A stretch of DNA of 51,930 nt, taken from contig VGHK01000015.1 of assembly GCA_016868305.1 (NCBI GenBank), positions 1 through 51,930 on the forward strand, given 5' to 3'. This DNA comes from Betaproteobacteria bacterium. GTDB taxonomy: Bacteria > Pseudomonadota > Gammaproteobacteria > Burkholderiales > Burkholderiaceae_A. Made by a program: the position numbers and the translations under genes. Shown here one piece after another: positions 1 to 7,415 of this stretch. The notes under the pieces are model-generated. The model had not been told where the DNA came from. It made no database searches and saw nothing but the letters and a program-made list of their open reading frames with translations. Each line of letters starts with the position of its first letter. Positions within the stretch are counted from its first letter, which is position 1.

Positions 1-255
1 AAGGCTGAAGGAAGAGCCGAGGGCAAAGCAGAAGGCAAAGCAGAAGGCAAAGCAGAAGGCAAAGCAGAAGGCAAAGCAGAAGGCAAAGCAGAAGCCACCC
101 GCGCTCTCGTAGCGCGCCTTCTCGAGCGAAAGTTCGGCCCCCTCGCCCCCGAGCATCAGACCCTGCTCGCCTCGGCAACGATCGAGCAGCTAGAGCAGTA
201 CTCTGATGCGCTGCTCTCGGCGTCAAACCTCGGCAATGTCTTTCGGTTTCGCTAG
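1..255 (+). CDS. C-terminal part of an Rpn-family (PD-(D/E)XK) nuclease/putative transposase
   Basis: Reading frame 1 is open from the window edge to a TAG at 253-255, so only the C-terminal 84 residues are visible. They begin with a Glu-Gly-Lys-Ala repeat and end in a segment of the form LLERKFGPLAPE...IEQLEQYSDALLSASNL, which matches the C-terminal DUF4351-type tail of Rpn/YhgA-like recombination-promoting nucleases. The catalytic nuclease domain would lie upstream, outside the window. Such proteins are DNA endonucleases that promote RecA-independent recombination in E. coli; function here is inferred from the tail only. The tetrapeptide linker varies easily in length between homologues. 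The gene converges on the minus-strand gene at 303. Confidence 0.7.
   Translation, partial: KAEGRAEGKAEGKAEGKAEGKAEGKAEGKAEATRALVARLLERKFGPLAPEHQTLLASATIEQLEQYSDALLSASNLGNVFRFR
22..93 (+). repeat. Six perfect tandem copies of a 12-bp unit inside the Rpn-like gene
   Basis: The unit GGCAAAGCAGAA occurs six times in a row without change and encodes Gly-Lys-Ala-Glu each time. Bases 1-21 look like degenerate earlier copies. Because the unit is a multiple of three, slippage changes linker length without a frameshift. Confidence 0.95.
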
Positions 256-302
256 CAGTTAGCTTCGTGATCGAGGACTACGATAAGGCTGCGTGGGGCA
301 TT

Positions 303-698
303 TCAGAGATATTGGCGAGAAAACCTCTTGATGCCCTCGGTCTGAAACCATTCGAAATCCCAGGGGGTGTCAACGAGACCCTCTTGTAACGCCCAGGCAT
401 AGGTGTCGGCCGAATGTAAATCGCCCCGCGCGTCAGTCACCTGAACCGTAATACGCTGATACTCGTGTCCTTCAAAGTCATCCAGTCGGATCCACTCGGG
501 ATTGCTCAGACCCATCCACAAAACGCCAGTCACCGAAACCTCAGGCGCCCGCACGATTGCGGGGTAGGGCTGATCCGCCACTTGGCAGCGCTTCCAACCA
601 TGCAGGGTTGCAGCTACAGCGGGGCGTACTTCCTGGGTGACACGGGAAAAAATATCCCGAATCATAAGAGAGCCATAGGCAAAAAGGTTTGTCTGCAT
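303..698 (-). CDS. Gamma-glutamylcyclotransferase-like (AIG2/GGCT fold) protein
   Basis: The 131-residue product begins with FAYGSLM (YGSL at residues 8-11), the substrate-binding loop of the gamma-glutamylcyclotransferase fold. It has the acidic residue expected in the active site in LDDFEGHEY (Glu76), and its length is normal for a one-domain member. These enzymes cyclise gamma-glutamyl amines or peptides to 5-oxoproline in the cytosol; the exact substrate cannot be read from sequence. Its ATG follows the stop of the upstream phosphoesterase gene by one base, so the two are probably co-transcribed and translationally coupled. The gene converges on the Rpn-like remnant. Confidence 0.85.
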   Translation of the reverse strand: MQTNLFAYGSLMIRDIFSRVTQEVRPAVAATLHGWKRCQVADQPYPAIVRAPEVSVTGVLWMGLSNPEWIRLDDFEGHEYQRITVQVTDARGDLHSADTYAWALQEGLVDTPWDFEWFQTEGIKRFSRQYL

Positions 699-699
699 A

Positions 700-1521
700 T
701 CAATGCACTGACCGTACTTGCCGCAGGCTCACGGTATGGCTAAGCCATCCACAGTCTTGTTGCCACTGATGGAATGCAAAGCCCGGCGCTTCGTTATCAA
801 CGCCGGAGCGGTGGTCTTCGGCGTGGTCCATACCGTAGGCATGAAAGGTACTGGGCGCAGAAATCACGGGCCTGCCCGCCAGCGATGCCAGCATGGTGCG
901 GTGAAGATGGCCGCAGATAAGGCGTTCAACCTGCGGGTGACGCGCGAGCACCTTAGCCAACTCCGCGCGCTCTTTAACCGCCATTGCGTCAAAAATAGTA
1001 TTTCCAAAAACAAACGGCGGGTGGTGTAGGGCCAGGATAACCTGCTCGCCTCGGGCGCTATGCAAGGCGGTTTCGAGCCAGTCGAGGCGCTCACTACAAA
1101 GTCTGCCAACGTCCGAGCCCTCCCACAAGGTATCAAGCACGACCAGGCGCTGGCCTTGCCCAAGGGGCACCTGATACTGCAGGAAAGAACTGTCATCACC
1201 GGCGTGGGCACTCCAAAAGTCGTTAAATACCGCGCGGAATCCGTTGCGACTATCGTGATTTCCAAGACAGAAATAAAGCGGCATTCGCTTCTCAAGCGGT
1301 GCGAGCGCTTGCCTTAGCAGACGGTACTCTTCAGCCGATCCGCGATCCACAAGGTCGCCCGAGAGCAGCGCAGCAGTCCACTGCACACGCATGGAAAGCG
1401 CGTAGGTAATTGCCGCTTGAAGACCGTCAGTGGGGGAACGCCCGTTTTTCAGTGCTGACTGCGCGCGGGTGCCGGGCGGTGGAATATGCAGGTCTGAGAG
1501 TTGAAGCAAGGAGATTGGCAT
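700..1521 (-). CDS. Calcineurin-like metallophosphoesterase (CpdA-like)
   Basis: This 273-residue protein shows the full binuclear-metal signature of calcineurin-like phosphoesterases in order: SDLH (9-12), GDLVD (55-59), GNHD (87-90), HHPP (166-169) and GHLHR (204-208). Spacing and length resemble the class III cyclic-nucleotide phosphodiesterase CpdA (3',5'-cAMP phosphodiesterase), but the motifs are shared by other phosphodiesterases, so the substrate is not certain. A purine-rich AAGGAG stretch precedes the ATG. It is the first gene of a two-gene unit with the gamma-glutamylcyclotransferase-like gene. A 91-bp palindrome begins about 20 bp upstream of its start, between it and the divergent ybjN-like gene. 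Confidence 0.85.
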   Translation of the reverse strand: MPISLLQLSDLHIPPPGTRAQSALKNGRSPTDGLQAAITYALSMRVQWTAALLSGDLVDRGSAEEYRLLRQALAPLEKRMPLYFCLGNHDSRNGFRAVFNDFWSAHAGDDSSFLQYQVPLGQGQRLVVLDTLWEGSDVGRLCSERLDWLETALHSARGEQVILALHHPPFVFGNTIFDAMAVKERAELAKVLARHPQVERLICGHLHRTMLASLAGRPVISAPSTFHAYGMDHAEDHRSGVDNEAPGFAFHQWQQDCGWLSHTVSLRQVRSVH

Positions 1522-1542
1522 GGGTTTTCGCTCCTATTACGT

Positions 1543-1633
1543 ATTACGGTGACAGTTTACTAAATACACTAAATTAAGCTAACTTCACCTTTTGATTGTA
1601 AATTTAGTGTATTTAGTAAACTGTCACCGTAAT
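1543..1633. repeat. 91-bp palindrome, copy 1 (33-bp perfect arms, 25-nt loop)
   Basis: Arms at 1543-1575 and 1601-1633 are perfect inverted copies. The loop is 1576-1600. Each arm contains the core GGTGACAGTTTACTAAATAC or its complement. Outside the arms further ATTACG/CGTAAT hexamers follow. It lies in the divergent intergenic region between the phosphoesterase gene and the ybjN-like gene. It has no T-tract, so it is not a classical terminator. It looks like a REP/MITE-like dispersed palindrome, but the class is unknown to me. Confidence 0.95.
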
Positions 1634-1778
1634 ACCGTAATACGTAATTTCGTAATTTACTTTCCTCCTGGATCATTGATTGATCCTGTCACCCCGCATG
1701 ATGGCATTCATGCACTCCGGAACACTACTGCCCTTTCCTAAGACGCCTGCCCCGGGCGCCTTGCATATGGAGCCCAAA

Positions 1779-2300
1779 ATGGTTCATGAGATCTCCCGCG
1801 ATCAACTTACCCTTGACCGCCTACTCGAAACGGTGGCCATGGCTGGGTTTGAGGCCGAATTGCAAGAGGACGACATTTTTATCCGAGGAACCGGCTGCGG
1901 TCTGCGGCTGGAGATTCACGCCAGCGCGGGTGTGGTGCAGATTCGCGCCGTACTTGTGTTGAACCGAAATGTAACCGATACCGCGGCAGAGGCCCTCTGC
2001 GGTAACCTGAACAAGCGGCTGCTGGTCTCAAAGTTCGTTGCCCATCGGTGGGATGACGGCGATCTTGGGATGTTTATCTCTTACGCCGTGCATTACAACT
2101 TTGGCCTGAACGTACCTAACTTTCTGTTTGTGCTGCGCCGGTTCACAGAGTCTTGCCAGGCCATCTACCGAAACGAAATCGAGGCCACGCGGCTTGATCC
2201 AGACTTCAAGCCACCTGAACTCGAACTCGTGGCACCTGAAAACGAAAACGCCACGACAGAGAACCAAGAGACGCCACTGGTATCGGAATTACAAAATTAA
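1779..2300 (+). CDS. YbjN domain-containing protein
   Basis: The protein matches the YbjN family: an ISRDQLTLDRLLE helix at the start, a two-layer sensory fold resembling a type III secretion chaperone, and the YAVHYNFGLNVPNFLFVLRRF segment near the middle to end of the domain. YbjN proteins are small cytosolic proteins linked in E. coli to motility and stress phenotypes; biochemical function is unknown. I chose the ATG at 1779 because GGAG lies six bases upstream and the domain begins right after it. The frame is open upstream to a TTG at 1680, which would add 33 residues without family resemblance. The last codons and the TAA fall inside the left arm of the second palindrome. The C-terminal tail is rich in Glu and Asn. 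Confidence 0.75.
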   Translation: MVHEISRDQLTLDRLLETVAMAGFEAELQEDDIFIRGTGCGLRLEIHASAGVVQIRAVLVLNRNVTDTAAEALCGNLNKRLLVSKFVAHRWDDGDLGMFISYAVHYNFGLNVPNFLFVLRRFTESCQAIYRNEIEATRLDPDFKPPELELVAPENENATTENQETPLVSELQN

Positions 2301-2387
2301 GGTGACAGTTTACTAAATACACTAAATTGCGCTACTCTCACTCGTTTATCCGAAAATTAGTGTATTTAGTAAACTGTCACCTTAATT
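2295..2387. repeat. Long palindrome, copy 2 (34-bp arms with one mismatch, 25-nt loop)
   Basis: Arms are 2295-2328 and 2354-2387 with a single mismatch next to the loop; the loop 2329-2353 is again 25 nt and unrelated in sequence to the other loops. The core is the same as in copy 1, but the outer bases are AATTAAGG/CCTTAATT instead of ATTACGG/CCGTAAT, changed on both sides. The stop codon of the ybjN-like gene lies in the left arm. A nine-base direct repeat CGGAATTAC flanks the element at 2284-2292 and 2400-2408. The copy sits between two convergent genes. Confidence 0.95.
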
Positions 2388-2404
2388 CTTCATAATCAAC
2401 GGAA

Positions 2405-2854
2405 TTACTTCACGTCGAGCAGTTCCACATCAAAGATTAGGGTGGCGTTTGGGGGAATTACGCCTCCAGCCCCACGGGCGCCATAGCCCATCTGCGGGGG
2501 GATCACCAGGGTGCGTTTGCCGCCTACCTTCATGCCGACAACCCCCTGGTCCCAGCCGGCAATCACGCGCCCAGCGCCCAAGGGAAAGTTGAAGGGGCTG
2601 CCGCGGTCGACCGAACTGTCGAACTTCTTGCCCTTACCGTCGGCTGCCTGGGTGGTGTAAAGCCATCCGGAGTAATGCACAAAGACATTCCTGCCCGCCA
2701 CGGCCTCAGTGCCTTTGCCTACCGCGCGGTCAATCTTTATGAGTTCTTGCACGGGCTCTTTTGGAAGGTCTGCCGCCAGGGGGCCAGGCATGAGTACAGG
2801 GGCAGCACCAAACCCAAACAGCGAAACGAGGAACTGCAGGAAACGGTTTTTCAT
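2405..2854 (-). CDS. FKBP-type peptidyl-prolyl cis-trans isomerase, exported
   Basis: The 149-residue product starts [19 protein letters not shown], a signal peptide with a charged start and a hydrophobic core, then carries one complete FKBP domain. Recognisable pieces are [42 protein letters not shown] and the end [16 protein letters not shown]. It should catalyse proline isomerisation to help protein folding in the periplasm. A longer frame reaches 2932, but the ATG at 2854 gives the natural signal peptide. Divergent to it, the redoxin gene starts 72 bp away, so promoters for both probably lie in between. It ends 17 bp from the second palindrome. Confidence 0.9.
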   Translation of the reverse strand: MKNRFLQFLVSLFGFGAAPVLMPGPLAADLPKEPVQELIKIDRAVGKGTEAVAGRNVFVHYSGWLYTTQAADGKGKKFDSSVDRGSPFNFPLGAGRVIAGWDQGVVGMKVGGKRTLVIPPQMGYGARGAGGVIPPNATLIFDVELLDVK

Positions 2855-2926
2855 GGGATTTATCGGTAAAAATGGAAGGGAGTCGCGAAGCGATTCAACT
2901 ACTTCAACGACTAAAAAGGGGCTAAC

Positions 2927-3586
2927 GTGCAATTCTTTCGAAAGTGTATTCCTTCATGGGCTTTGGCGCAGTTCGCGCCGCTAATTGCGCTCGGGGCCAT
3001 CGTCCTATTTGGGGGAGGTTCTGCCTTGGCGGCAGCGCCACCGGGAAGCCCAGCGCCTGTATTTTCTCTTACCGATGTATCGGGCAAGGCATTCTCGCTC
3101 AAAGATTTCTCCGGACGCTGGGTGGCGCTGGAGTGGGTCAACCCCGAGTGCCCGTTTGTAAAAAAGCACTACCAGTCAAAGCACTACCAGTCGGGCAATA
3201 TGCAGTCCACCCAGAAGCAGGCGGCCGATAGCAAGGTGGTCTGGATGCAGATCAATTCCACCAACGCCAACCATTCAGAATACAAGAGCCCCAAAGAGAT
3301 GGCTGCCTGGAATACCGAGATGAAGACGGTGGGGGTCATTGCGGCACTGGATAGCGATGGCAAGGTGGGCCGCGCCTATGGTGCGAAGACCACGCCGCAG
3401 ATGGTGCTGATTAACCCCCAAGGGGTAGTGGTTTATCACGGGGCGATTGACAGCGTGCGGTCGGCTAATGTGGCAGATATCGCCCGGGCCACTAACTACA
3501 TGAAGCAGGCGATGACCGAGGCCCTGTCGGGCAAGCCGGTGACGGTGGCGGAGTCGGTGCCCTATGGCTGCACGGTGAAGTATTAG
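2927..3586 (+). CDS. Exported thioredoxin-fold protein (redoxin/AhpC-TSA type, single active-site Cys)
   Basis: A GTG start preceded by AAGGGG gives a 219-residue protein with an N-terminal signal or anchor segment (about residues 12-36) and a redoxin domain. The active-site region reads [13 protein letters not shown], with a single Cys (75) rather than a CXXC pair; the second conserved Cys (215) is in the C-terminal PYGCTVKY. As I recall it, this pattern is normal for a family of periplasmic peroxiredoxin-like proteins of uncertain function. The oddity is a tandem duplication of KHYQS at residues 80-89, just after the cysteine. The gene is followed at once by the third palindrome and converges on ychF. 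Confidence 0.8.
   Translation: MQFFRKCIPSWALAQFAPLIALGAIVLFGGGSALAAAPPGSPAPVFSLTDVSGKAFSLKDFSGRWVALEWVNPECPFVKKHYQSKHYQSGNMQSTQKQAADSKVVWMQINSTNANHSEYKSPKEMAAWNTEMKTVGVIAALDSDGKVGRAYGAKTTPQMVLINPQGVVVYHGAIDSVRSANVADIARATNYMKQAMTEALSGKPVTVAESVPYGCTVKY
3164..3193 (+). repeat. 15-bp tandem duplication inside the redoxin gene
   Basis: AAGCACTACCAGTCA (3164-3178) is repeated as AAGCACTACCAGTCG (3179-3193) with one silent change (Ser TCA/TCG), adding five residues in frame directly after the active-site cysteine segment. Confidence 0.95.
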
Positions 3587-3587
3587 A

Positions 3588-3678
3588 GTTACGGTGACAG
3601 TTTACTAAATGCACTAAATTTTAGATAAAAACACGAGCGTCGATTAATTTAGTGCATTTAGTAAACTGTCACCGTAAC
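3588..3678. repeat. 91-bp palindrome, copy 3 (33-bp perfect arms, 25-nt loop)
   Basis: Arms 3588-3620 and 3646-3678 are perfect inverted copies; the loop is 3621-3645. Relative to copy 1 the core reads AAATGCACT/AGTGCATTT instead of AAATACACT/AGTGTATTT, and the ends are GTTAC/GTAAC instead of ATTAC/GTAAT, so both arms changed together. It lies between the convergent redoxin and ychF genes. Two more CCGTAA units follow, up to the ychF stop codon. Confidence 0.95.
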
Positions 3679-3695
3679 CCACCGTAACTCCGTAA

Positions 3696-4787
3696 TTAAA
3701 CGTTGAACCGGAAATGCATCACGTCGCCGTCTTTGACGATGTAGTCCTTGCCTTCTAGTCGCATCTTGCCGGCCTCTTTGGCGCCGTGCTCGCCTTTATG
3801 GGTAATGTAGTCTTGAAAGCCAATCACCTCGGCACGAATAAAGCCGCGCTCAAAGTCGGTATGAATGACACCGGCGGCCTGAGGGGCGGTGGCGCCGATA
3901 CGCACTGTCCAGGCACGCACCTCTTTGGGCCCGGCGGTGAAATAAGTTTGTAGCCCCAAAAGCCCAAAGGCCGCGCGAATCAGGCGATTCAGCCCAGGCT
4001 CTTGCATGCCCATATCGGCGAGAAAAACCGCCTTGTCTTCATCGGGCATGTCGGCAATCTCAGACTCTACCGAGGCGCAGATGGCCACCACAGGCATGCC
4101 CAGCCCTTGCGCATAGGCCTGCAACGTTTGCAGATGCGGGTTATTCTCAAACCCATCTTCGGCCACGTTAGCCACGATCATGCCGGGCTTGGCGGTAATG
4201 AAGAAGAAGGGCTTGATGAGCAGTCGATCTTCATCGGATAAATCAAGCGCACGAATGGGCCTGGCCTGATCTAACTGGGCCTGGCATTTTTCTAAGACCG
4301 AGACCAGCCGTATGGCCTCTTTGTCACCGGCCCGTGCGGGCTTTACCGCCTTGGCCAGCTGCTTTTCCACGCCTGCCAGGTCGGCTAAGGCAAGCTCAGT
4401 GGCAATGGTTTCGAGGTCGGAAATGGGGTCAACCCGCCCACTGACATGCACCACATTCTCGTCTTCAAAACACCGCACCACATTGACAATGGCATCGGTC
4501 TCGCGAATGTTGGCCAGAAACTGGTTGCCCAGCCCCTCGCCCTTGCTGGCCCCGGCCACCAGCCCCGCGATATCGACAAACTCCACCGTGGCCGGCATGA
4601 TTCGCTCCGGTGACGCAATGGCGGAAAGCTGGGCCAGACGGAGATCGGGAAGCTCCACAATGCCCGTGTTGGGCTCGATGGTGCAAAAGGGGTAGTTTTC
4701 TGCCGCGATACCAGCCTTGGTAAGGGCGTTAAAAAGCGTGCTCTTGCCCACATTGGGCAGGCCAACAATTCCGCATTGCAGTGCCAT
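3696..4787 (-). CDS. ychF: Redox-regulated P-loop ATPase YchF (Obg family)
   Basis: At 363 residues this is a full-length YchF. The P-loop GLPNVGKST (8-16) is followed by the switch region [29 protein letters not shown] and a C-terminal TGS domain with [14 protein letters not shown]. YchF binds ribosomes, prefers ATP over GTP and is a negative regulator of oxidative-stress responses in E. coli. It is the last gene of the minus-strand run tRNA-Gln/prs/rplY/pth/ychF and starts 15 bp after pth ends. The strong conservation leaves little doubt. Confidence 0.97.
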   Translation of the reverse strand: MALQCGIVGLPNVGKSTLFNALTKAGIAAENYPFCTIEPNTGIVELPDLRLAQLSAIASPERIMPATVEFVDIAGLVAGASKGEGLGNQFLANIRETDAIVNVVRCFEDENVVHVSGRVDPISDLETIATELALADLAGVEKQLAKAVKPARAGDKEAIRLVSVLEKCQAQLDQARPIRALDLSDEDRLLIKPFFFITAKPGMIVANVAEDGFENNPHLQTLQAYAQGLGMPVVAICASVESEIADMPDEDKAVFLADMGMQEPGLNRLIRAAFGLLGLQTYFTAGPKEVRAWTVRIGATAPQAAGVIHTDFERGFIRAEVIGFQDYITHKGEHGAKEAGKMRLEGKDYIVKDGDVMHFRFNV

Positions 4788-4802
4788 GGCGATTGGGTTC
4801 CT

Positions 4803-5429
4803 TTAAGGGGCGGGGCTGTGCAATAGACGCTGGGCTGGCGCGAAATCGCCCGCGACGATCTTGGGCAGTTCTTGAAGACAACGGTCTATGGCGCCATGAA
4901 TGGCCTGCTCTTCTTCGGCGCGCGGCCGATGCAGCACAAAGTCGACAACCTCTTGGCTAAGCCCCAGGGTTCTTGGATGCCCAATGCCCAGCCGCAGCCG
5001 CCAGAAGTTGGGGCTTCCGAGCTGGCTGGTGATATCGCGTACTCCATTGTGGCCGCCGTGGCCGCCACCCTGCTTAAGCCGAATATCGCCAGGGGGAATG
5101 TCGAGCTCGTCGTGGACCACAAGGATCTCCTCAGGAGCGATCTGATGAAACCGAGACAGCGCGGCAACCGCAGTGCCCGAGTGGTTCATAAAAGTCTGTG
5201 GGCAGCACAGCCAGACTGGCTGCAGGCCCTGCGGGGTGTTAATAGTTACCTTGCAGACCCGTGACTGAAACTTGGATTCCAACGACCAAGAGGCAGGGCC
5301 AGCGGCGAAGCCGCCCTGACCCGAGCCGCTTGCAAGTTTTTCGAGCAGCCAGAAGCCCACGTTATGCCGGTGCAGCGCATAGGCCGCACCGGGATTACCA
5401 AGCCCGGCTACGAGACGAATCGACGCCAA
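4803..5429 (-). CDS. pth: Peptidyl-tRNA hydrolase
   Basis: The enzyme releases tRNA from stalled or dropped-off peptidyl-tRNA. The 208-residue product carries [18 protein letters not shown] (active-site Asn and His), the catalytic Asp in VVHDELD, and [17 protein letters not shown] place the start at the TTG at 5427-5429, giving the family-like N-terminus [14 protein letters not shown]; a longer frame to 5558 would run deep into rplY. An ATG overlapping the rplY stop (TAATG, 5444-5446) is in the wrong frame, so either the TTG is used or a base has been lost. It is preceded by rplY and followed by ychF, the usual order in this group. Confidence 0.93.
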   Translation of the reverse strand: MASIRLVAGLGNPGAAYALHRHNVGFWLLEKLASGSGQGGFAAGPASWSLESKFQSRVCKVTINTPQGLQPVWLCCPQTFMNHSGTAVAALSRFHQIAPEEILVVHDELDIPPGDIRLKQGGGHGGHNGVRDITSQLGSPNFWRLRLGIGHPRTLGLSQEVVDFVLHRPRAEEEQAIHGAIDRCLQELPKIVAGDFAPAQRLLHSPAP

Positions 5430-5445
5430 TGCGCCGGAACCGCCA

Positions 5446-6087
5446 TTACGACTTGGCGGGCGCCGCAGCCGGTGCGGCGGTCTGGCTGCTGGTATCGACC
5501 ACCGGTTCGGCACCACCGGCCTTCGACGCCGTGGCCACCACCGGGTCGGTCTGGCCATGGAGCACCAGGCTTACACCCGCTGGAACCTTGATGTTACTGA
5601 CATGCACGGGGTGCGACAACGACAGGCCTGAGAGATCAACTTCGAGGAAGCTGGGCAGGTCTTTGGGCAGACAGCTGACCTCAAGCTCATTCAGGATATG
5701 GCTGACGATGGCGGCTTCAAGCTTCACAGCAGGCGAGTTTTCCTGGCCCACAAAGTGCAGGGGCACCTTGGTATGCAGCTTGGCATTGACATCAATACGT
5801 TGGAAGTCTACGTGCAGCACCTGCGCCTTGTAGGGATGCATTTGAAAGTCGCGCAGCAAGACCTGTTCGGCCTGACCGTCGAGTTCGAGCGACAGAATAG
5901 ACGAGTGAAACGCTTCAGCCTTGAGCGAGAGAAAGATGGGGTTGTGGTCCATCTCGATGGAGACAGGGGCCGTGGTGCCACCGTAGACAATTCCGGGAAC
6001 CTTGCCGCTTCGGCGAAGACGGCGGCTCGCACCCGATCCTTGCACCGAACGGCGGCTTGCAACCACTTTAGAGGTGGAAACTTTCAT
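5446..6087 (-). CDS. rplY: 50S ribosomal protein L25 (general stress protein Ctc form)
   Basis: The product (213 residues) is the long two-domain L25/Ctc form: an N-terminal 5S-rRNA-binding beta barrel ([29 protein letters not shown]) and a C-terminal beta domain ([16 protein letters not shown]), ending in an Ala/Pro-rich tail. The ATG at 6087 has GGAG seven bases upstream and gives [13 protein letters not shown]; the frame extends five codons further without support. It sits between prs and pth. Confidence 0.96.
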   Translation of the reverse strand: MKVSTSKVVASRRSVQGSGASRRLRRSGKVPGIVYGGTTAPVSIEMDHNPIFLSLKAEAFHSSILSLELDGQAEQVLLRDFQMHPYKAQVLHVDFQRIDVNAKLHTKVPLHFVGQENSPAVKLEAAIVSHILNELEVSCLPKDLPSFLEVDLSGLSLSHPVHVSNIKVPAGVSLVLHGQTDPVVATASKAGGAEPVVDTSSQTAAPAAAPAKS

Positions 6088-6273
6088 GTATGCACTCCGC
6101 AAAAATGATGGGGGCGGCAGACACCGGAACGCCCGATGCCCTGTTGCCCTTGGTTAAAGACGCCTCTGCCGCCGCGACCAGCAACAAAGGAAAGCCCGCT
6201 AGTATAGCCCATGGGAGCAGTAGTAAGCGGCACTGATTGGGCGCCGCTCGGCGTCGGAGCCGCCGCCGGGGGG

Positions 6274-7251
6274 CTACTCGAGAAAGAGCGAGCTTACCGA
6301 ATCAGACTTGGCGATACGAATAATCGTTTCTGCCATGAGGCCCGCACAGGAGATAACCCGAATACGCCCCGAGTCGATGGCTGCCTGGCTTAAGGGAATG
6401 GTGTCGGTGACCACTAGCTCATCGAGATCGGAGTCGACCACGCGCTGCACGGCGCTACCGGAGAGCACGGGGTGGGTACAGTAGGCCACCACCCGCGAAG
6501 CGCCATAGGTTTTAAGCGCTGCGGCCGCCTTGGTGAGCGTACCAGCGGTGTCCACCATGTCGTCCATGATGATGCAGGTGCGGTCGGTGACATCGCCAAT
6601 GATATTCATCACCTCAGACACGTTGGCCTTCGGCCGGCGCTTGTCGATAATGGACAGTTCGGTGTCGAGTTCTTTGGCAAAGGCCCGGGCCCGCACCACA
6701 CCGCCCACGTCGGGCGAGACCACGATCAGATCTTTGTAGTCGTGCTTCCAGACATCCCCCAGAATAATCGGCGCGGAGTAGATGTTGTCGACTGGGATAT
6801 CGAAGAACCCCTGAATCTGGTCGGAGTGCAGGTCCATAGTGAGCACCCGATCAACACCAACAGACTGCAGCATATTGGCCACCACCTTGGCGCTGATGGG
6901 CACTCGCGCAGACCGCACCCGGCGGTCTTGCCGCGCGTAGCCAAAGTAGGGAATAGCGGCCGTAATGCGGCTTGCAGAGGCCCGCCTGAGGGCGTCGGCC
7001 ATGAGCATTACTTCCATGAGGTGGTCGTTGGCCGGCGCGCAGGTGGGCTGCAGCACGAAGACATCGCGCCCGCGCACATGCTCAAGAATTTCAACGGTGG
7101 CCTCACCGTCGGAGAACCGCCCGACATTGGCACGCCCCAGAGGGATGGAAAGACACTTGGCCACATCGGCCGCTAGCCGAGGGTTGGCGTTGCCCGTAAA
7201 GAGCATGACACCGTCGTGGGCCCCGTTTTGGCTGGCTCTGCGATCGACCAT
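6274..7251 (-). CDS. prs: Ribose-phosphate pyrophosphokinase
   Basis: Makes PRPP from ribose 5-phosphate and ATP for nucleotide, histidine and tryptophan synthesis. The 325-residue class I enzyme shows the ATP loop region [27 protein letters not shown], and the PRPP-binding loop [13 protein letters not shown]. The first 12 or so residues ([12 protein letters not shown]) are an extension over the usual start near [11 protein letters not shown]. The gene lies 42 bp downstream of tRNA-Gln on the same strand and upstream of rplY, so the tRNA and prs probably share a promoter beyond the tRNA. Confidence 0.96.
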   Translation of the reverse strand: MVDRRASQNGAHDGVMLFTGNANPRLAADVAKCLSIPLGRANVGRFSDGEATVEILEHVRGRDVFVLQPTCAPANDHLMEVMLMADALRRASASRITAAIPYFGYARQDRRVRSARVPISAKVVANMLQSVGVDRVLTMDLHSDQIQGFFDIPVDNIYSAPIILGDVWKHDYKDLIVVSPDVGGVVRARAFAKELDTELSIIDKRRPKANVSEVMNIIGDVTDRTCIIMDDMVDTAGTLTKAAAALKTYGASRVVAYCTHPVLSGSAVQRVVDSDLDELVVTDTIPLSQAAIDSGRIRVISCAGLMAETIIRIAKSDSVSSLFLE

Positions 7252-7293
7252 ATGGGAGTGGGTAGGTGAGGTGGGAGGTATGAGAAAAGTGAC

Positions 7294-7370
7294 TGGCTGG
7301 GGAGGAAGGATTCGAACCCTCGAATGCCGGAATCAAAATCCGGTGCCTTAACCGACTTGGCGACTCCCCA
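7294..7370 (-). tRNA. tRNA-Gln (anticodon TTG)
   Basis: Read on the minus strand the 77-nt sequence folds as a full cloverleaf. The acceptor stem is TGGGGAG/CTCCCCA with an encoded CCA end. The anticodon arm is CCGGA-TTTTGAT-TCCGG with TTG in the centre. The T arm contains GGTTCGAATCC. Its place between ispE and prs is the usual one in Burkholderiales. Confidence 0.97.
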
Positions 7371-7415
7371 GCGGAACCCTTAAAACGCGTATCGTACCTC
7401 TTCTTCGGGTCGTCC

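Noticed and set aside
1680-1778. TTG at 1680 as the start of the ybjN-like gene
   Set aside because: No ribosome-binding site, the added 33 residues show no family resemblance, and the ATG at 1779 has GGAG at proper spacing.
1543-3678. Palindromes as a CRISPR array
   Set aside because: Although there are constant arms and 25-nt variable centres, the units are hundreds of bases apart, separated by genes, and no cas gene is present.
1543-3678. Palindromes as ordinary rho-independent terminators
   Set aside because: Stems of 33 bp without a following T-tract, and copy 1 lies upstream of two divergent genes, where a terminator is not expected. Termination or RNA protection as a side effect remains possible.
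6201-6206. TATACT on the minus strand as a rplY promoter
   Set aside because: No acceptable -35 hexamer at 16-18 bp, and rplY probably follows prs in one transcript.
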